NCBI GenBank assembly: GCA_020853575.1
Contig: JADYYP010000018.1
Location: 62,001-126,000 of the forward strand
Reading direction: 5' to 3'
Origin: Planctomycetota bacterium
Lineage (GTDB): Bacteria > Planctomycetota > UBA1135 > GCA-002686595
Length of the DNA: 64,000 nt
Every line of letters begins with the position of its first letter. Position 1 is the stretch's first letter. A model generated the notes under the pieces. That model made no database searches. It was not told the DNA's origin and was given only the letters and a program-made list of their open reading frames with translations. Shown one piece after another: positions 1 to 7,604 of the stretch. The position numbers were made by a program, and so were the translations under genes.

Positions 1-1872
1 GATCAGATCCTCGAAGCGGTCGGGGCGGATGCGCGCGAGCAGCTTGCGCATGCCTTCCGATTCCAGCTGGAACACGGCCAGCGTGTCGCCGGCCGTCAGC
101 ATCTGATACGTCTTGGGATCGTCGGGCAGGGAATCGAGATCGGGCACTTGGGCGCCCGTGCGCCGGATGTAGCCGAGCGCGCGTTCCAGGATGGTCAGCG
201 TGCGCAGGCCCAGGTAGTCCATCTTGAGCAGGCCGAGCTCCTCGAGCTGCGGCGCGGGCCACTGCGTGACGATGTCGGTGTCGTGGCGCGCCAACGGCAC
301 GTAGTCGACGATTTCACGATCGGCGATCACCACTCCGGCTGCGTGCGTCGAGATGTGGCGCGCCATGCCCTCGAGCTTCTTCGAGAACTCGAAGACCTCG
401 GCGAATTCCGGCTTCTCGTCGCGGATCGCGATCAGCTCCGCGTCCTTCTCGAGCGCTTCTGCCAGGCTCGGGGCGTTCGGTCCGGCCTGGATTTTCTTGG
501 CGATGCGGTCGATGTCCTTGAGCGGGACGTCCAGCACGCGGCCGACATCGCGCACGACCGTGCGCGATGCCATGGTGCCGAAAGTCACGATTTGCGCGAC
601 GTTCTCGGCCCCATAGCGGCCGCGTGTGTAGGCCAAGACCTTCTCGCGACCCTCCTTGCAGAAGTCGATGTCGATGTCCGGCATCGAGATGCGTGCGCTG
701 TTCAGGAAGCGCTCGAACAGGAGGTCGTACTTGAGGGGATCGACCTTCGTGATGCCGAGCACGTAGGCCACGATCGCTCCAGCGGCGGAACCGCGCCCCG
801 GACCGACGGGCACCCCGTTGTCGCGGGCCCAACGGATCAAGTCCCACACGATCAAGAAGTACGAGACGAAGCCCATCTGCCGGATGATCTTCTTCTCGTA
901 CTCCAGTCGCTCGCGAGCGGCAGCGTGCTCGCGACCGTACCAGCGCGCCAGGCCCTCTTCGCACAGGCGATCGAAGAGCTCGTCGGGCGACTCGTCCGTG
1001 TCGGGCTTGAACACGGGAACGTGGTACTTGCCGAATTCGACGTTCACGTCGACCTGTCCGGCGACGTCCAGCGTCGCTTTCAACGCTTGCGGCAAGTCGC
1101 TGAAGATCTCGCCCATCTCCTCGCGAGTCCGGAAGTAGAGCGAGTCCGTGTCGAACTTGAAGCGCTTCTCGTCCGCGCGCTTGGCGCCGGTGTTGATGCA
1201 CAAGAGCACGTCTTGTGCATGGCAGTCCTCGTGGCGCAAGTAGTGGATGTCGTTGGTTGCCACCAGCGGAGCGCCCGTGCGCGCGTGCAGTCGCATCAGG
1301 GCGTCGTTCGCTCGGCTCTGGATGTCGATGCCGTTGCGCTGCAACTCCAGCCAGAAGTGGTCGCGTCCGAAGAGGTCGCGGAATTGCTCCGTGACGGCCT
1401 CGGCCTGCTTCTCGTCGCCGCGCAGGAAGAGCTGGTTGATCTCCCCGGCCAGGCACCCGGACAGGCACGAAATCCCAGCGGCGTGACGCGCGAGATACTC
1501 CTTGTCGATGCGTGGCCGGGTGTGCAGACCGTGAACGTATGCCTCGGAGCACAGCTTCAGCAGATTTCGATAGCCCTCGTTCGTTCGCGCGATCAGCGTC
1601 AGATGGTGGTAGCCGTTGTCGGTGCGATTGTGAGGCTCGAGGCGCGAGCGCTTGGCGACGTACACCTCGCAACCCAGCAGCGGCTTGATCTTCGAGGCGC
1701 GCGCCTTCTGGTAGAGCTCGATCGCGCCGAACATGTTCCCGTGGTCGGTGAGCGCGATCGCGGGTTGTCGGTCCTTCACGCACGCCGCGACGAGGTCCTC
1801 GATGCGGTTGGCACCGTCGAGCAACGAGTACTCGCTGTGGACGTGGAGATGGACGAAGTCCGGTGCAGTCAT
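1..1872 (-). CDS. dnaE: DNA polymerase III alpha subunit (partial, N-terminal 624 residues)
   Basis: Replicative DNA polymerase catalytic subunit; the 3' end of the gene lies beyond the left edge. The translation opens with MTAPDFVHLHVHSEYSLLDG, the PHP domain signature with its metal-binding histidines. Further on are GPGRGSAAG (about residue 355) and PDIDIDF (about 395-402), whose aspartates belong to the polymerase active site of the C-family. The reading frame is open from the ATG to the window edge. This is the dnaE type rather than PolC, because no exonuclease insert interrupts the PHP domain. The upstream gene on the same strand ends 175 bp before this start. A TATCTT box on the - strand about 48 nt upstream could be a -10 element. 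Identification is firm; only the length is unknown. Confidence 0.97.
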   Translation of the reverse strand, partial: MTAPDFVHLHVHSEYSLLDGANRIEDLVAACVKDRQPAIALTDHGNMFGAIELYQKARASKIKPLLGCEVYVAKRSRLEPHNRTDNGYHHLTLIARTNEGYRNLLKLCSEAYVHGLHTRPRIDKEYLARHAAGISCLSGCLAGEINQLFLRGDEKQAEAVTEQFRDLFGRDHFWLELQRNGIDIQSRANDALMRLHARTGAPLVATNDIHYLRHEDCHAQDVLLCINTGAKRADEKRFKFDTDSLYFRTREEMGEIFSDLPQALKATLDVAGQVDVNVEFGKYHVPVFKPDTDESPDELFDRLCEEGLARWYGREHAAARERLEYEKKIIRQMGFVSYFLIVWDLIRWARDNGVPVGPGRGSAAGAIVAYVLGITKVDPLKYDLLFERFLNSARISMPDIDIDFCKEGREKVLAYTRGRYGAENVAQIVTFGTMASRTVVRDVGRVLDVPLKDIDRIAKKIQAGPNAPSLAEALEKDAELIAIRDEKPEFAEVFEFSKKLEGMARHISTHAAGVVIADREIVDYVPLARHDTDIVTQWPAPQLEELGLLKMDYLGLRTLTILERALGYIRRTGAQVPDLDSLPDDPKTYQMLTAGDTLAVFQLESEGMRKLLARIRPDRFEDLI

Positions 1873-2047
1873 GGTTCTCGCGGGTGCCGTGCCGGAAACT
1901 TGGCGACGGCGAGCGCGCAAGATAGCGCCGCTCCCGCGCAGCGTCAGAGCCGGAGGGAGAATCGCGTGCGTCGGTTGCGCACCACTGGCGCGCGCCGCGC
2001 GAGACCGATCAGCGGAGCCGGCCGGCGTGGCCGCGCCACGCCATCTC

Positions 2048-3064
2048 TCAGCTGCCCAGCAGCAGCGAGAGCACGGCCTTCTGCGAGTGCAGCCGATTCT
2101 CCGCCTGCTGCACGATCAGGCTGCGCGGACCGTCGAGCACCTCGTCGGTGACTTCGAGGTTGCGGCGCACGGGCATGGCGTGCATCAGGCGCGCCTCCGC
2201 TCCGGATGCCATCAGCTTCTCGTCGATCATCCACGAGTTGGCTCGAGAGCGCCGGCTCGCCGCCAGCGTCGGGTTGCCGTAGTCCTCGAGGCTGTGCCAT
2301 GAGCGCGCGTACACGACGTGTGCTCCGCGCGCGGCTTCCGGCATCGAGGTCGTGCTCAGAATCGAGGTGGCGTTCTCCTGGGCCAGTGCTTGAGCTTGCG
2401 ACATCACCTCGCTGTCGAGCTCGTAGCCCGCGGGAGCCCCGACTCGCACGTGCATGCCTTGGGAGATCGCGGCGAGCAGCAGCGAGTGGACCGCGGCCGG
2501 GTTGGCCGGTGTCGGTGAATGCGTCCACACGAACGCCAGCTTCTTGCCACGCAGGTCGCCGAGCGACTCACGCATCGTCATCAGATCGGCCAAGGCCTGC
2601 AGCGGGTGCCACAGGACGCTCTCCATGTTGATCACCGGAACACGGGCATGCCGCGCCCACATGCGGATCTCGGCGTCCCTCCGATCGACCGACCACGACG
2701 CGCCCGCGGGTTTGGGGCGGATGGCCAGCGCATTGACGTAGCACGACAACACGGCGGCGGCGTCCTTGACGTGCTCCGGCGCGCGGCCGTCCATGATCGA
2801 GCCTTCGGCCGACTCCAGCTCCCAGAAGTCGCTGGCAGCGGAGAGATTGATCGTGTTGCCGCCCAGTTGTGTGGTGGCGGCCTCGAGGGACGTGCGCGTG
2901 CGCAGGCTCCCTCGGAAGAACAGCAGACCGACCGTCTTGCCGGACAGGCTGGCCTTTCCGGCGCGCCGCTTGAGGCGCATCGACAGGTCGAGCAGGTCGT
3001 CGACTTGATTGCGCTTGAGCTCGTGCAGGCTGATGAGGTGGACGGGTGCGCGCTGTTCGGCCAT
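2048..3064 (-). CDS. argF': N-acetyl/N-succinyl-ornithine carbamoyltransferase-like protein
   Basis: Member of the aspartate/ornithine carbamoyltransferase superfamily, 338 residues, expected to transfer a carbamoyl group in arginine biosynthesis. The carbamoyl-phosphate loop reads SLRTRTS (residues 53-59) instead of STRTR, and the second phosphate-site motif is HPLQALADL (153-161). Segments IMDGRAPEHVKDAA, VINMES and the C-terminal AENRLHSQKAVL resemble the acylated-ornithine transferases (the argF' type of Xanthomonas and Bacteroides) more than ordinary ArgF. The usual HCLP substrate loop is HAMP here (about residue 292), so the conserved Cys is missing. Which acyl group is used cannot be told from sequence. 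A TAGGCT box ends exactly 6 nt before the ATG, so the message may be leaderless. Confidence 0.8.
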   Translation of the reverse strand: MAEQRAPVHLISLHELKRNQVDDLLDLSMRLKRRAGKASLSGKTVGLLFFRGSLRTRTSLEAATTQLGGNTINLSAASDFWELESAEGSIMDGRAPEHVKDAAAVLSCYVNALAIRPKPAGASWSVDRRDAEIRMWARHARVPVINMESVLWHPLQALADLMTMRESLGDLRGKKLAFVWTHSPTPANPAAVHSLLLAAISQGMHVRVGAPAGYELDSEVMSQAQALAQENATSILSTTSMPEAARGAHVVYARSWHSLEDYGNPTLAASRRSRANSWMIDEKLMASGAEARLMHAMPVRRNLEVTDEVLDGPRSLIVQQAENRLHSQKAVLSLLLGS

Positions 3065-3070
3065 GGAGAG

Positions 3071-3076
3071 AGCCTA
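3071..3076 (-). promoter_or_regulatory. -10-like element of the carbamoyltransferase gene
   Basis: TAGGCT on the - strand, separated from the ATG by six bases. Transcription starting about 7 nt after the box would begin at the start codon itself. No good -35 box is seen. Confidence 0.4.
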
Positions 3077-3121
3077 CTGCCGCGCGGCGCGCAATCCATG
3101 GCGGGGCCCGCCAACCTCCGC

Positions 3122-3150
3122 TTGACACTCCCGGCGCGGAGCTCTACAAC
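3122..3150 (+). promoter_or_regulatory. Sigma-70 type promoter of tRNA-Arg
   Basis: TTGACA and TACAAC are separated by exactly 17 bases, which is close to the housekeeping sigma consensus. The expected start point is about 7 nt before the tRNA 5' end. The same transcript could run on into tadA. Confidence 0.8.
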
Positions 3151-3163
3151 CTTCCCCCCTCAC

Positions 3164-3240
3164 GCACCCATAGCTCAATTGGATAGAGCATCTGACTACG
3201 GATCAGAAGGTTGAAGGTTCGAGTCCTTCTGGGTGTACCA
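3164..3240 (+). tRNA. tRNA-Arg(ACG)
   Basis: A complete cloverleaf of 77 nt including an encoded CCA. The acceptor strands GCACCCA and TGGGTGT pair with one G-U. The anticodon stem TCTGA/TCAGA carries the loop CTACGGA, giving anticodon ACG. GGTTCGAGTCC forms the T loop. A34 of this tRNA is the substrate of the deaminase encoded directly downstream. Confidence 0.97.
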
Positions 3241-3335
3241 AGATCAACTTCCGGCGCGATGCGCGCCCCGCTGCTGGAAGAGCCCCTCGAGGCGGAACGG
3301 TCGACACCTTGGCACGAGCAGACTCGAGCGCTGGT

Positions 3336-3806
3336 GTGGTCCGCGACGACTCGCAGGGAATGGACCTGGCGCTCGAGGAGGCCCGCGCGGCCTTCGACGA
3401 GGACGAGGTCCCGGTCGGCGCGATCGTCGTGATCGGCGGACGTGTCGTCGCTCGCGGCCACAATCGAACGCGCGCGGACTGCGATCCCACGGCTCACGCC
3501 GAGATCGTGGCGCTGCGAAGTGCGGCGCGAGTGGTCGGTGCGCAACGCGTGGTCGGTGCTACGGTGTATTCGACAGTCGAGCCGTGCTTCATGTGCGCCG
3601 GGGCGTTGTCCCACGCGCGTGTGGCGCGCGTCGTCTGGGCGGTGCGAGATCCGAAGTTCGGTGGCGCGGCCTCCATGGGCCAGGTGCTCACCGATCCGCG
3701 GATGAACCATCGCTGCGAGGTCGCGGAGGGCGTGCACGCCGAGGTGGTGCGCGAGCTGATGCGGCGGTTCTTTGAAGGCAAGCGCCGCAAGGCGCAAGGC
3801 GAGTGA
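3336..3806 (+). CDS. tadA: tRNA-specific adenosine deaminase
   Basis: Zinc-dependent deaminase that converts adenosine 34 of tRNA-Arg(ACG) to inosine. The protein has the cytidine-deaminase fold motifs: EVPVGAIVV near the N-terminus, HAE with the catalytic glutamate and a zinc ligand, and PCFMCAGA with the other two zinc cysteines. MNHR in the C-terminal part is typical of TadA. About 156 residues, the usual length. The start is uncertain: a GTG at 3336 gives an N-terminus like that of Bacillus TadA, but a TTG at 3309 or an ATG at 3360 is also possible. The gene lies less than 100 bp after its substrate tRNA and may share the tRNA promoter. Confidence 0.93.
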   Translation: MVRDDSQGMDLALEEARAAFDEDEVPVGAIVVIGGRVVARGHNRTRADCDPTAHAEIVALRSAARVVGAQRVVGATVYSTVEPCFMCAGALSHARVARVVWAVRDPKFGGAASMGQVLTDPRMNHRCEVAEGVHAEVVRELMRRFFEGKRRKAQGE

Positions 3807-3843
3807 CTCACGCGCGAGTGGCCCCAGGCCGCTCGCGCGCGGT

Positions 3844-3933
3844 GGAGAGGTGGCGGAGCGGCTGAACGCGCCGGTTTCGAAAACCGGTGTGCCCGCAAGG
3901 GCACCGGGGGTTCAAATCCCTCCCTCTCCGCCA
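3844..3933 (+). tRNA. tRNA-Ser(CGA)
   Basis: A 90-nt class II tRNA with encoded CCA. The acceptor strands GGAGAGG and CCTCTCC pair perfectly. The anticodon stem CCGGT/ACCGG carries the loop TTCGAAA, anticodon CGA. The long variable arm TGCCCGCAAGGGCA is typical of tRNA-Ser. Confidence 0.97.
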
Positions 3934-3986
3934 TCCTGTTCCTTGACATCGATTCTCATGGGATGACCTCCGCGCGTCAGCGGAAG

Positions 3987-4170
3987 TTCCGCCAGCGGCC
4001 GACGCCCTGCCGACGACTCGAGCGGTCGAGCTGGAGCTCTGCTGCCCGACGGTATGCAGTTGCTTCGAGCTTCCGCCAGCGGCCGCGGCCCTGCCGACGA
4101 CTCGAGCGGTCGAGCTAGTGCTCTGCTGCCCGACGGATGGCAGTTGCTTCGAGCTTCCGCCAGCGGCCGC
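3987..4170 (+). repeat. 84-bp tandem repeat between two tRNA-Ser genes
   Basis: Two full copies (starting at 3987 and 4071) and the first 16-18 bases of a third (4155), each beginning ttccgccagcggccg. The two full copies differ at about 7 of 84 positions. Each contains the short inverted repeat CTCGA-gcgg-TCGAG. No tRNA or protein gene is recognisable inside. Replication slippage or duplication of a tRNA spacer is a plausible origin. Confidence 0.85.
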
Positions 4171-4198
4171 GCCGCAGCGCGGCCTCGGGGGCATCCCT

Positions 4199-4253
4199 CT
4201 GCAGAGACGCCAAGGCGTCTCTGCAGCGCCGGTCGGCCACATGCCGACCGGCG
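4199..4253 (+). other. Two consecutive strong hairpins upstream of tRNA-Ser(GGA)
   Basis: First hairpin: CTGCAGAGACGCC, a 2-nt AA loop, then its exact complement (13 bp). Second: CGCCGGTCGGC, loop CACAT, then its exact complement (11 bp). Neither has a following T-run, so they are not typical terminators. They end 11 nt before the mature tRNA and might guide transcript folding or processing, which is inference. Confidence 0.7.
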
Positions 4254-4264
4254 ACGGGCTTACC

Positions 4265-4355
<91 letters not shown>

Positions 4356-4394
4356 TCCTCGTCGGTCTCGTCACTTCGGTATCGACGACGCGGA

Positions 4395-4508
4395 CGCGCA
4401 AGTGGGTTCGGTCTCTCGTGATGGTTCCGGTCCGAACCGGGTCAGATCGGGAACGAAGCAGCTCTAAGGTCACGGCACCAGGTGCGTGAGCCCGAGCCCT
4501 CTTGCGCG
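4395..4508 (+). ncRNA. ffs: Signal recognition particle RNA (4.5S type)
   Basis: The conserved Ffh-binding apex is visible near 4442-4463: TCAG-A-TCG-GGAA-CGA-AGCAGC, that is, the GGAA tetraloop closed by a short stem and the symmetric UCAG/AGCA internal loop. Flanking arms pair over a long helix: GCGCAAG with CTTGCGC, GGGTTCGG with CCGAGCCC (one wobble) and CGTGA with TCACG. This gives an RNA of about 114 nt. The gene lies directly upstream of dnaX, a neighbourhood also known from Bacillus. The exact ends are estimated from the helix. Confidence 0.85.
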
Positions 4509-4720
4509 CCTGCACACGCACCGTGTCGTGCCACCGATCGCAGGCGCCTCCCAAGGACCGCGAACGGTTCTCGCGCCGAGGCCCGCGAGTCGAAACTCAC
4601 CCAAGTCTGGACCGGCGCCGCTCCGCGTCGTCGCCGCAGCTCGAGCCTGGCGCTCGCTGCATGTGCCGCGCGGTCCATTCGCTTGCTCGAATCTCCGAGC
4701 GCCGCGCGGACCACGCGGCG

Positions 4721-4726
4721 TACCAT
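4721..4726 (+). promoter_or_regulatory. -10-like element upstream of dnaX
   Basis: TACCAT ends 23 nt before the dnaX ATG. I find no convincing -35 box at 16-18 bp, so this is tentative. Confidence 0.3.
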
Positions 4727-4749
4727 CGGACCCTCGCCGCTCCACTGCG

Positions 4750-6531
4750 ATGTCCTACCTCGTCCTCGCCCGCAAGTACCGTCCGCGCACGTTCTCCGAA
4801 GTCGTCGGCCAGGAGACTCCCATGCGCACGCTCCAAGGCGCGATCGCCGAGCGACGGGTGGGACACGCCTACCTGTTCTGTGGTCCGCGCGGGACCGGCA
4901 AGACGACCACGGCGAGGATCCTGGCCAAGGCTCTGATCTGCGAACGCGGGCCGACCGCCGAGCCCTGCCTCGAGTGTGCGCACTGCCGCGATGTCGAGAG
5001 CGGTCATGACGTCGACGTGATCGAGTTCGACGCGGCCTCGAACACCGGAGTCGAGGACGTGCGCATGCTCAAGGAGACCGTCGGCTTCGCGCCCATGCGC
5101 GCGCGCTTCAAGATCTACATCATCGACGAAGTGCACATGATGTCGAAGCCAGCGTTCAACGCGCTGCTCAAAACGCTCGAGGAGCCGCCGCCGCACGTCA
5201 AGTTCCTGTTCGCGACCACCGAGCCCGAGAAGGTCATCGAGACGGTGCGCTCCCGTTGCCAACTGGTGCGCTTGTCGCTGATCCCCGAAGCGCGCATCGC
5301 GGCGCACTTGGACGCGGTGCTCGAGCGCGAGCAGATCCATCCCGAGCCCGGAGTGACATCCGAGCTCGCGCGGCTCGCGCGCGGTTCGCTGCGCGACGGG
5401 CTGTCGATCACCGATCAGTTGATCGCACTCGTCGGCGACCGTCCGAACGCCGCCGACGTACGGCGCGTCGCACCGCAAGGAGGAGCCGAACAGATCGAAG
5501 CGCTGCTGGCGCAGATCGAGTCCTCGGACCGCGCCGGAGTCCTCGCGAGCCTGCCCAAGACCGAGGGTGGCGAAGCCGAGCTGTGCAGCGCGCTGCTGCA
5601 GCACCTGCGCTTGGGACTGATCTGTCACTTGTGTGCCGCGGACGCGGCGCTGTTCGAGCCCGACGCGGAGTTGCGCGCGCGGCTCGCAGAGCGCGCCAAG
5701 CGCTTGGGCCCCGAGAGGCTCCAGATCTGGTTGGAGGAGCTGCTGCACGCGCGCGAGCGCATCGAGTTGCTCCCGCAGCAAGCGCGCATCGTGCTCGAGG
5801 TCGTGCTGCTCGACCTGTGCCGTCCAGAGACCACGGTGACTTTCGCTGCGATCGAGCAGCGACTGCAAGCGCTCGAGCAACGCTGCGCGCAGGGCGTTCC
5901 ACCGCGCCCTCCTCCCGCGCCGGCGCTCCAGAGCGCACCGCCGGCGCGAACCTCCAGCCTCGCTCCACCGACTCCGGTTCAAGCACCACGCGCCACGCCT
6001 GAGCCCGTGGGCGAGGCGCGCGTTCGGTCGTCGCCCCCAGCTGCTCCCTCGGCGCAGACTGGACTCTCCCCGACGGCCGCGGCAGCGGGAATCGGCCCGG
6101 AGCGCGACAAGATCCTCGTGCCGCCCGCACCCCCGGCTCCGCGGTCGCCGATCGCGGCGGATCCGCCGAGCGCCAAGCTGCCGGCGCGAGCGAGCGGCGC
6201 CAGCGGCAACGGACCGGTGTGGAATGCGCTGCTCACCGAGCTCGCGAGCCTTCGGCCGGACCTCAGGGACGCGCTCTCGCGCCGCGGTCAGCTGGTCGAC
6301 ACGCTCGGCGCGCGCGCCACGATCCAATTGAGCCGCGCCCTCGAGCACGAGCGCGCCCTGTTGCGCGAGCCCGTCGCTCTCGAACTCCTCGAGAGCATCC
6401 TGTCGCGCCTCCTGGCTCGGACGATTAAGGTGATCATCGACGACCCCGCGACTCGCGCGGGCGGCGCGAGCGACGACTTCACGCGCAACGTGGCTGAACT
6501 TTTTTCGGGGCAGATCGAGGACCACCCATGA
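4750..6531 (+). CDS. dnaX: DNA polymerase III subunit gamma/tau
   Basis: Clamp-loader ATPase of the replisome, 593 residues. The ATG chosen gives the canonical N-terminus MSYLVLARKYRPRTF. The AAA+ domain shows Walker A GPRGTGKTT (about 45-53), a four-cysteine zinc module (CERGPTAEPCLECAHC, about 64-79), Walker B IIDEVHMM, and sensor motif TTEPEKV. After about residue 365 the sequence becomes Pro/Ala-rich, and a C-terminal helical domain follows. I find no A-AAA-AAG slippery heptamer, so programmed frameshifting to gamma is not supported. The stop overlaps the start of ybaB (ATGA). dnaX-ybaB-recR is a widely conserved order. Confidence 0.96.
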   Translation: MSYLVLARKYRPRTFSEVVGQETPMRTLQGAIAERRVGHAYLFCGPRGTGKTTTARILAKALICERGPTAEPCLECAHCRDVESGHDVDVIEFDAASNTGVEDVRMLKETVGFAPMRARFKIYIIDEVHMMSKPAFNALLKTLEEPPPHVKFLFATTEPEKVIETVRSRCQLVRLSLIPEARIAAHLDAVLEREQIHPEPGVTSELARLARGSLRDGLSITDQLIALVGDRPNAADVRRVAPQGGAEQIEALLAQIESSDRAGVLASLPKTEGGEAELCSALLQHLRLGLICHLCAADAALFEPDAELRARLAERAKRLGPERLQIWLEELLHARERIELLPQQARIVLEVVLLDLCRPETTVTFAAIEQRLQALEQRCAQGVPPRPPPAPALQSAPPARTSSLAPPTPVQAPRATPEPVGEARVRSSPPAAPSAQTGLSPTAAAAGIGPERDKILVPPAPPAPRSPIAADPPSAKLPARASGASGNGPVWNALLTELASLRPDLRDALSRRGQLVDTLGARATIQLSRALEHERALLREPVALELLESILSRLLARTIKVIIDDPATRAGGASDDFTRNVAELFSGQIEDHP

Positions 6532-6851
6532 CCGGTTCGTTCGGAGAGCTCGGCAGTCTGCTCAAGCAGGCCCAGCAGATGCAGCGCGACCTCGACAAGG
6601 TGCGCGAGGAACTGAAGAGTCGCACCGTCGAAGGCACGGCTGGCGGAGGATCGGTGCGCGTGTGGGTGACGGGCGATCGCAGCGTCTCGCGAGTCGAGAT
6701 TGCGCCGGAGCTCCTGGCGAAGCCCGACAAGTCCTTGCTCGAGGACTTGTTGCTGGCCGCGCTGCGCGATGGCTTGGGCAAGGCACAGCGGCTTTCGACC
6801 GAGGCCTTCGCCAAGATCACCGGCGGCATCAACCTGCCCGGCCTGTTCTGA
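6528..6851 (+). CDS. ybaB: YbaB/EbfC family nucleoid-associated protein
   Basis: Small DNA-binding protein of 107 residues. It shows the family features: an N-terminal amphipathic helix with GSLLKQAQQMQRDLDKVRE, a central beta segment with GTAGGGSVRVWVTGD, and a C-terminal stretch ending in GGINLPGLF, which matches the usual G-(M/I)-xLPGxF ending. It starts within the last codon of dnaX, implying translational coupling, and sits immediately upstream of recR. YbaB proteins bind DNA as dimers; the precise role is not known. Confidence 0.95.
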   Translation: MTGSFGELGSLLKQAQQMQRDLDKVREELKSRTVEGTAGGGSVRVWVTGDRSVSRVEIAPELLAKPDKSLLEDLLLAALRDGLGKAQRLSTEAFAKITGGINLPGLF

Positions 6852-6861
6852 GCAGCGCGCC

Positions 6862-7488
6862 GTGGCCTATCCCGAGCCTCTGGAGCGCCTGATCGAGGCC
6901 TTCGAGCGCTTTCCCGGCGTCGGCCGGCGCACCGCGGAACGGCTGGCCTTTCACGCCCTGCGGGAACCCAAGGCCCGCGAACTCGGACCCGCACTGGAGC
7001 GCGCCGTGCGCGACACCCGCCTGTGTCGCTCGTGCTGCAACGTCACACGCGTCGAGACCTGCGAGATCTGCGCCGACGCCGAGCGCGATGCGCTCACGCT
7101 GTGCGTGGTGGAGCATCCCAGGGACGTCGAGGCCATCGAGCGCGCCCGGGTCTTCGCCGGCAGATACCACGTGCTCATGGGCGCGCTCAATCCCTCGGAC
7201 GGCACCGAGTCCACGCACCTGTTCGTCGAGCGCTTGGTCGAGCGTGTGCGGCGGGAGGGGACGCGCGAGGTGATCCTGGCGACGGACCCCGACGCGGAGG
7301 GCGAGGCGACCGCGCGGCTGGTGCTCGAAGCACTGCACTCGGCCGGGCTCGCGCCGCGCGTGACGCGAATGGCTCGCGGGCTGCCGGCCGGGAGCGCCAT
7401 CGAGTACCTGCACAAGGGAGTGCTCGAGGACGCGCTCGAGGGTCGCGTGGAGCTGCTTCTCTCGCGAAACGACCAGCGCCGCGGCTGA
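6862..7488 (+). CDS. recR: Recombination mediator RecR
   Basis: DNA gap-repair protein that works with RecO/RecF to load RecA. The GTG start gives an N-terminus VAYPEPLERLIEAFERFPGV. A helix-hairpin-helix GVGRRTAERLAFH comes first (about 17-29), then a four-cysteine zinc finger CRSCCNVTRVETCEIC (about 55-70), then a Toprim domain with VVEHPRDVEAIE, LMGALNPSDG and ATDPDAEGEATA. 208 residues, the normal size. It lies 10 bp after ybaB in the same transcription direction. Confidence 0.95.
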   Translation: MAYPEPLERLIEAFERFPGVGRRTAERLAFHALREPKARELGPALERAVRDTRLCRSCCNVTRVETCEICADAERDALTLCVVEHPRDVEAIERARVFAGRYHVLMGALNPSDGTESTHLFVERLVERVRREGTREVILATDPDAEGEATARLVLEALHSAGLAPRVTRMARGLPAGSAIEYLHKGVLEDALEGRVELLLSRNDQRRG

Positions 7489-7592
7489 GCTCGCGCAGGA
7501 GTGAGCACACCCGCTCGCGCCATGTTGGGCGCGCCGTCGCTCGGACGACGCCGGATGCCGAGCGCGCTCTCAACCTCGAGCGGGAGTCGTCC

Positions 7593-7598
7593 GATAGC
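7593..7598 (+). promoter_or_regulatory. -10-like element at the rpoN start
   Basis: GATAGC is followed by 6 nt and then the GTG start. If used, transcription would begin at or very near the start codon. No clear -35 box. Confidence 0.3.
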
Positions 7599-7604
7599 AC
7601 TCCC

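Noticed and set aside
148..2151. Long open frame on the + strand opposite dnaE
   Set aside because: It is the antisense shadow of dnaE and has low-complexity Arg/Leu/Asp composition without any family motif. High GC keeps many false frames open here.
3987..4170. CRISPR array
   Set aside because: The repeats are 84 bp and directly adjacent, without unique spacers, and no cas gene is near.
4199..4253. Transcription terminator after the tRNA-Ser(CGA) unit
   Set aside because: The hairpins are strong but have no T-run and lie just before another tRNA, so I list them as structures of unknown role.
5800..6100. Programmed frameshift site in dnaX
   Set aside because: No A-AAA-AAG or similar slippery heptamer is present in the gene.
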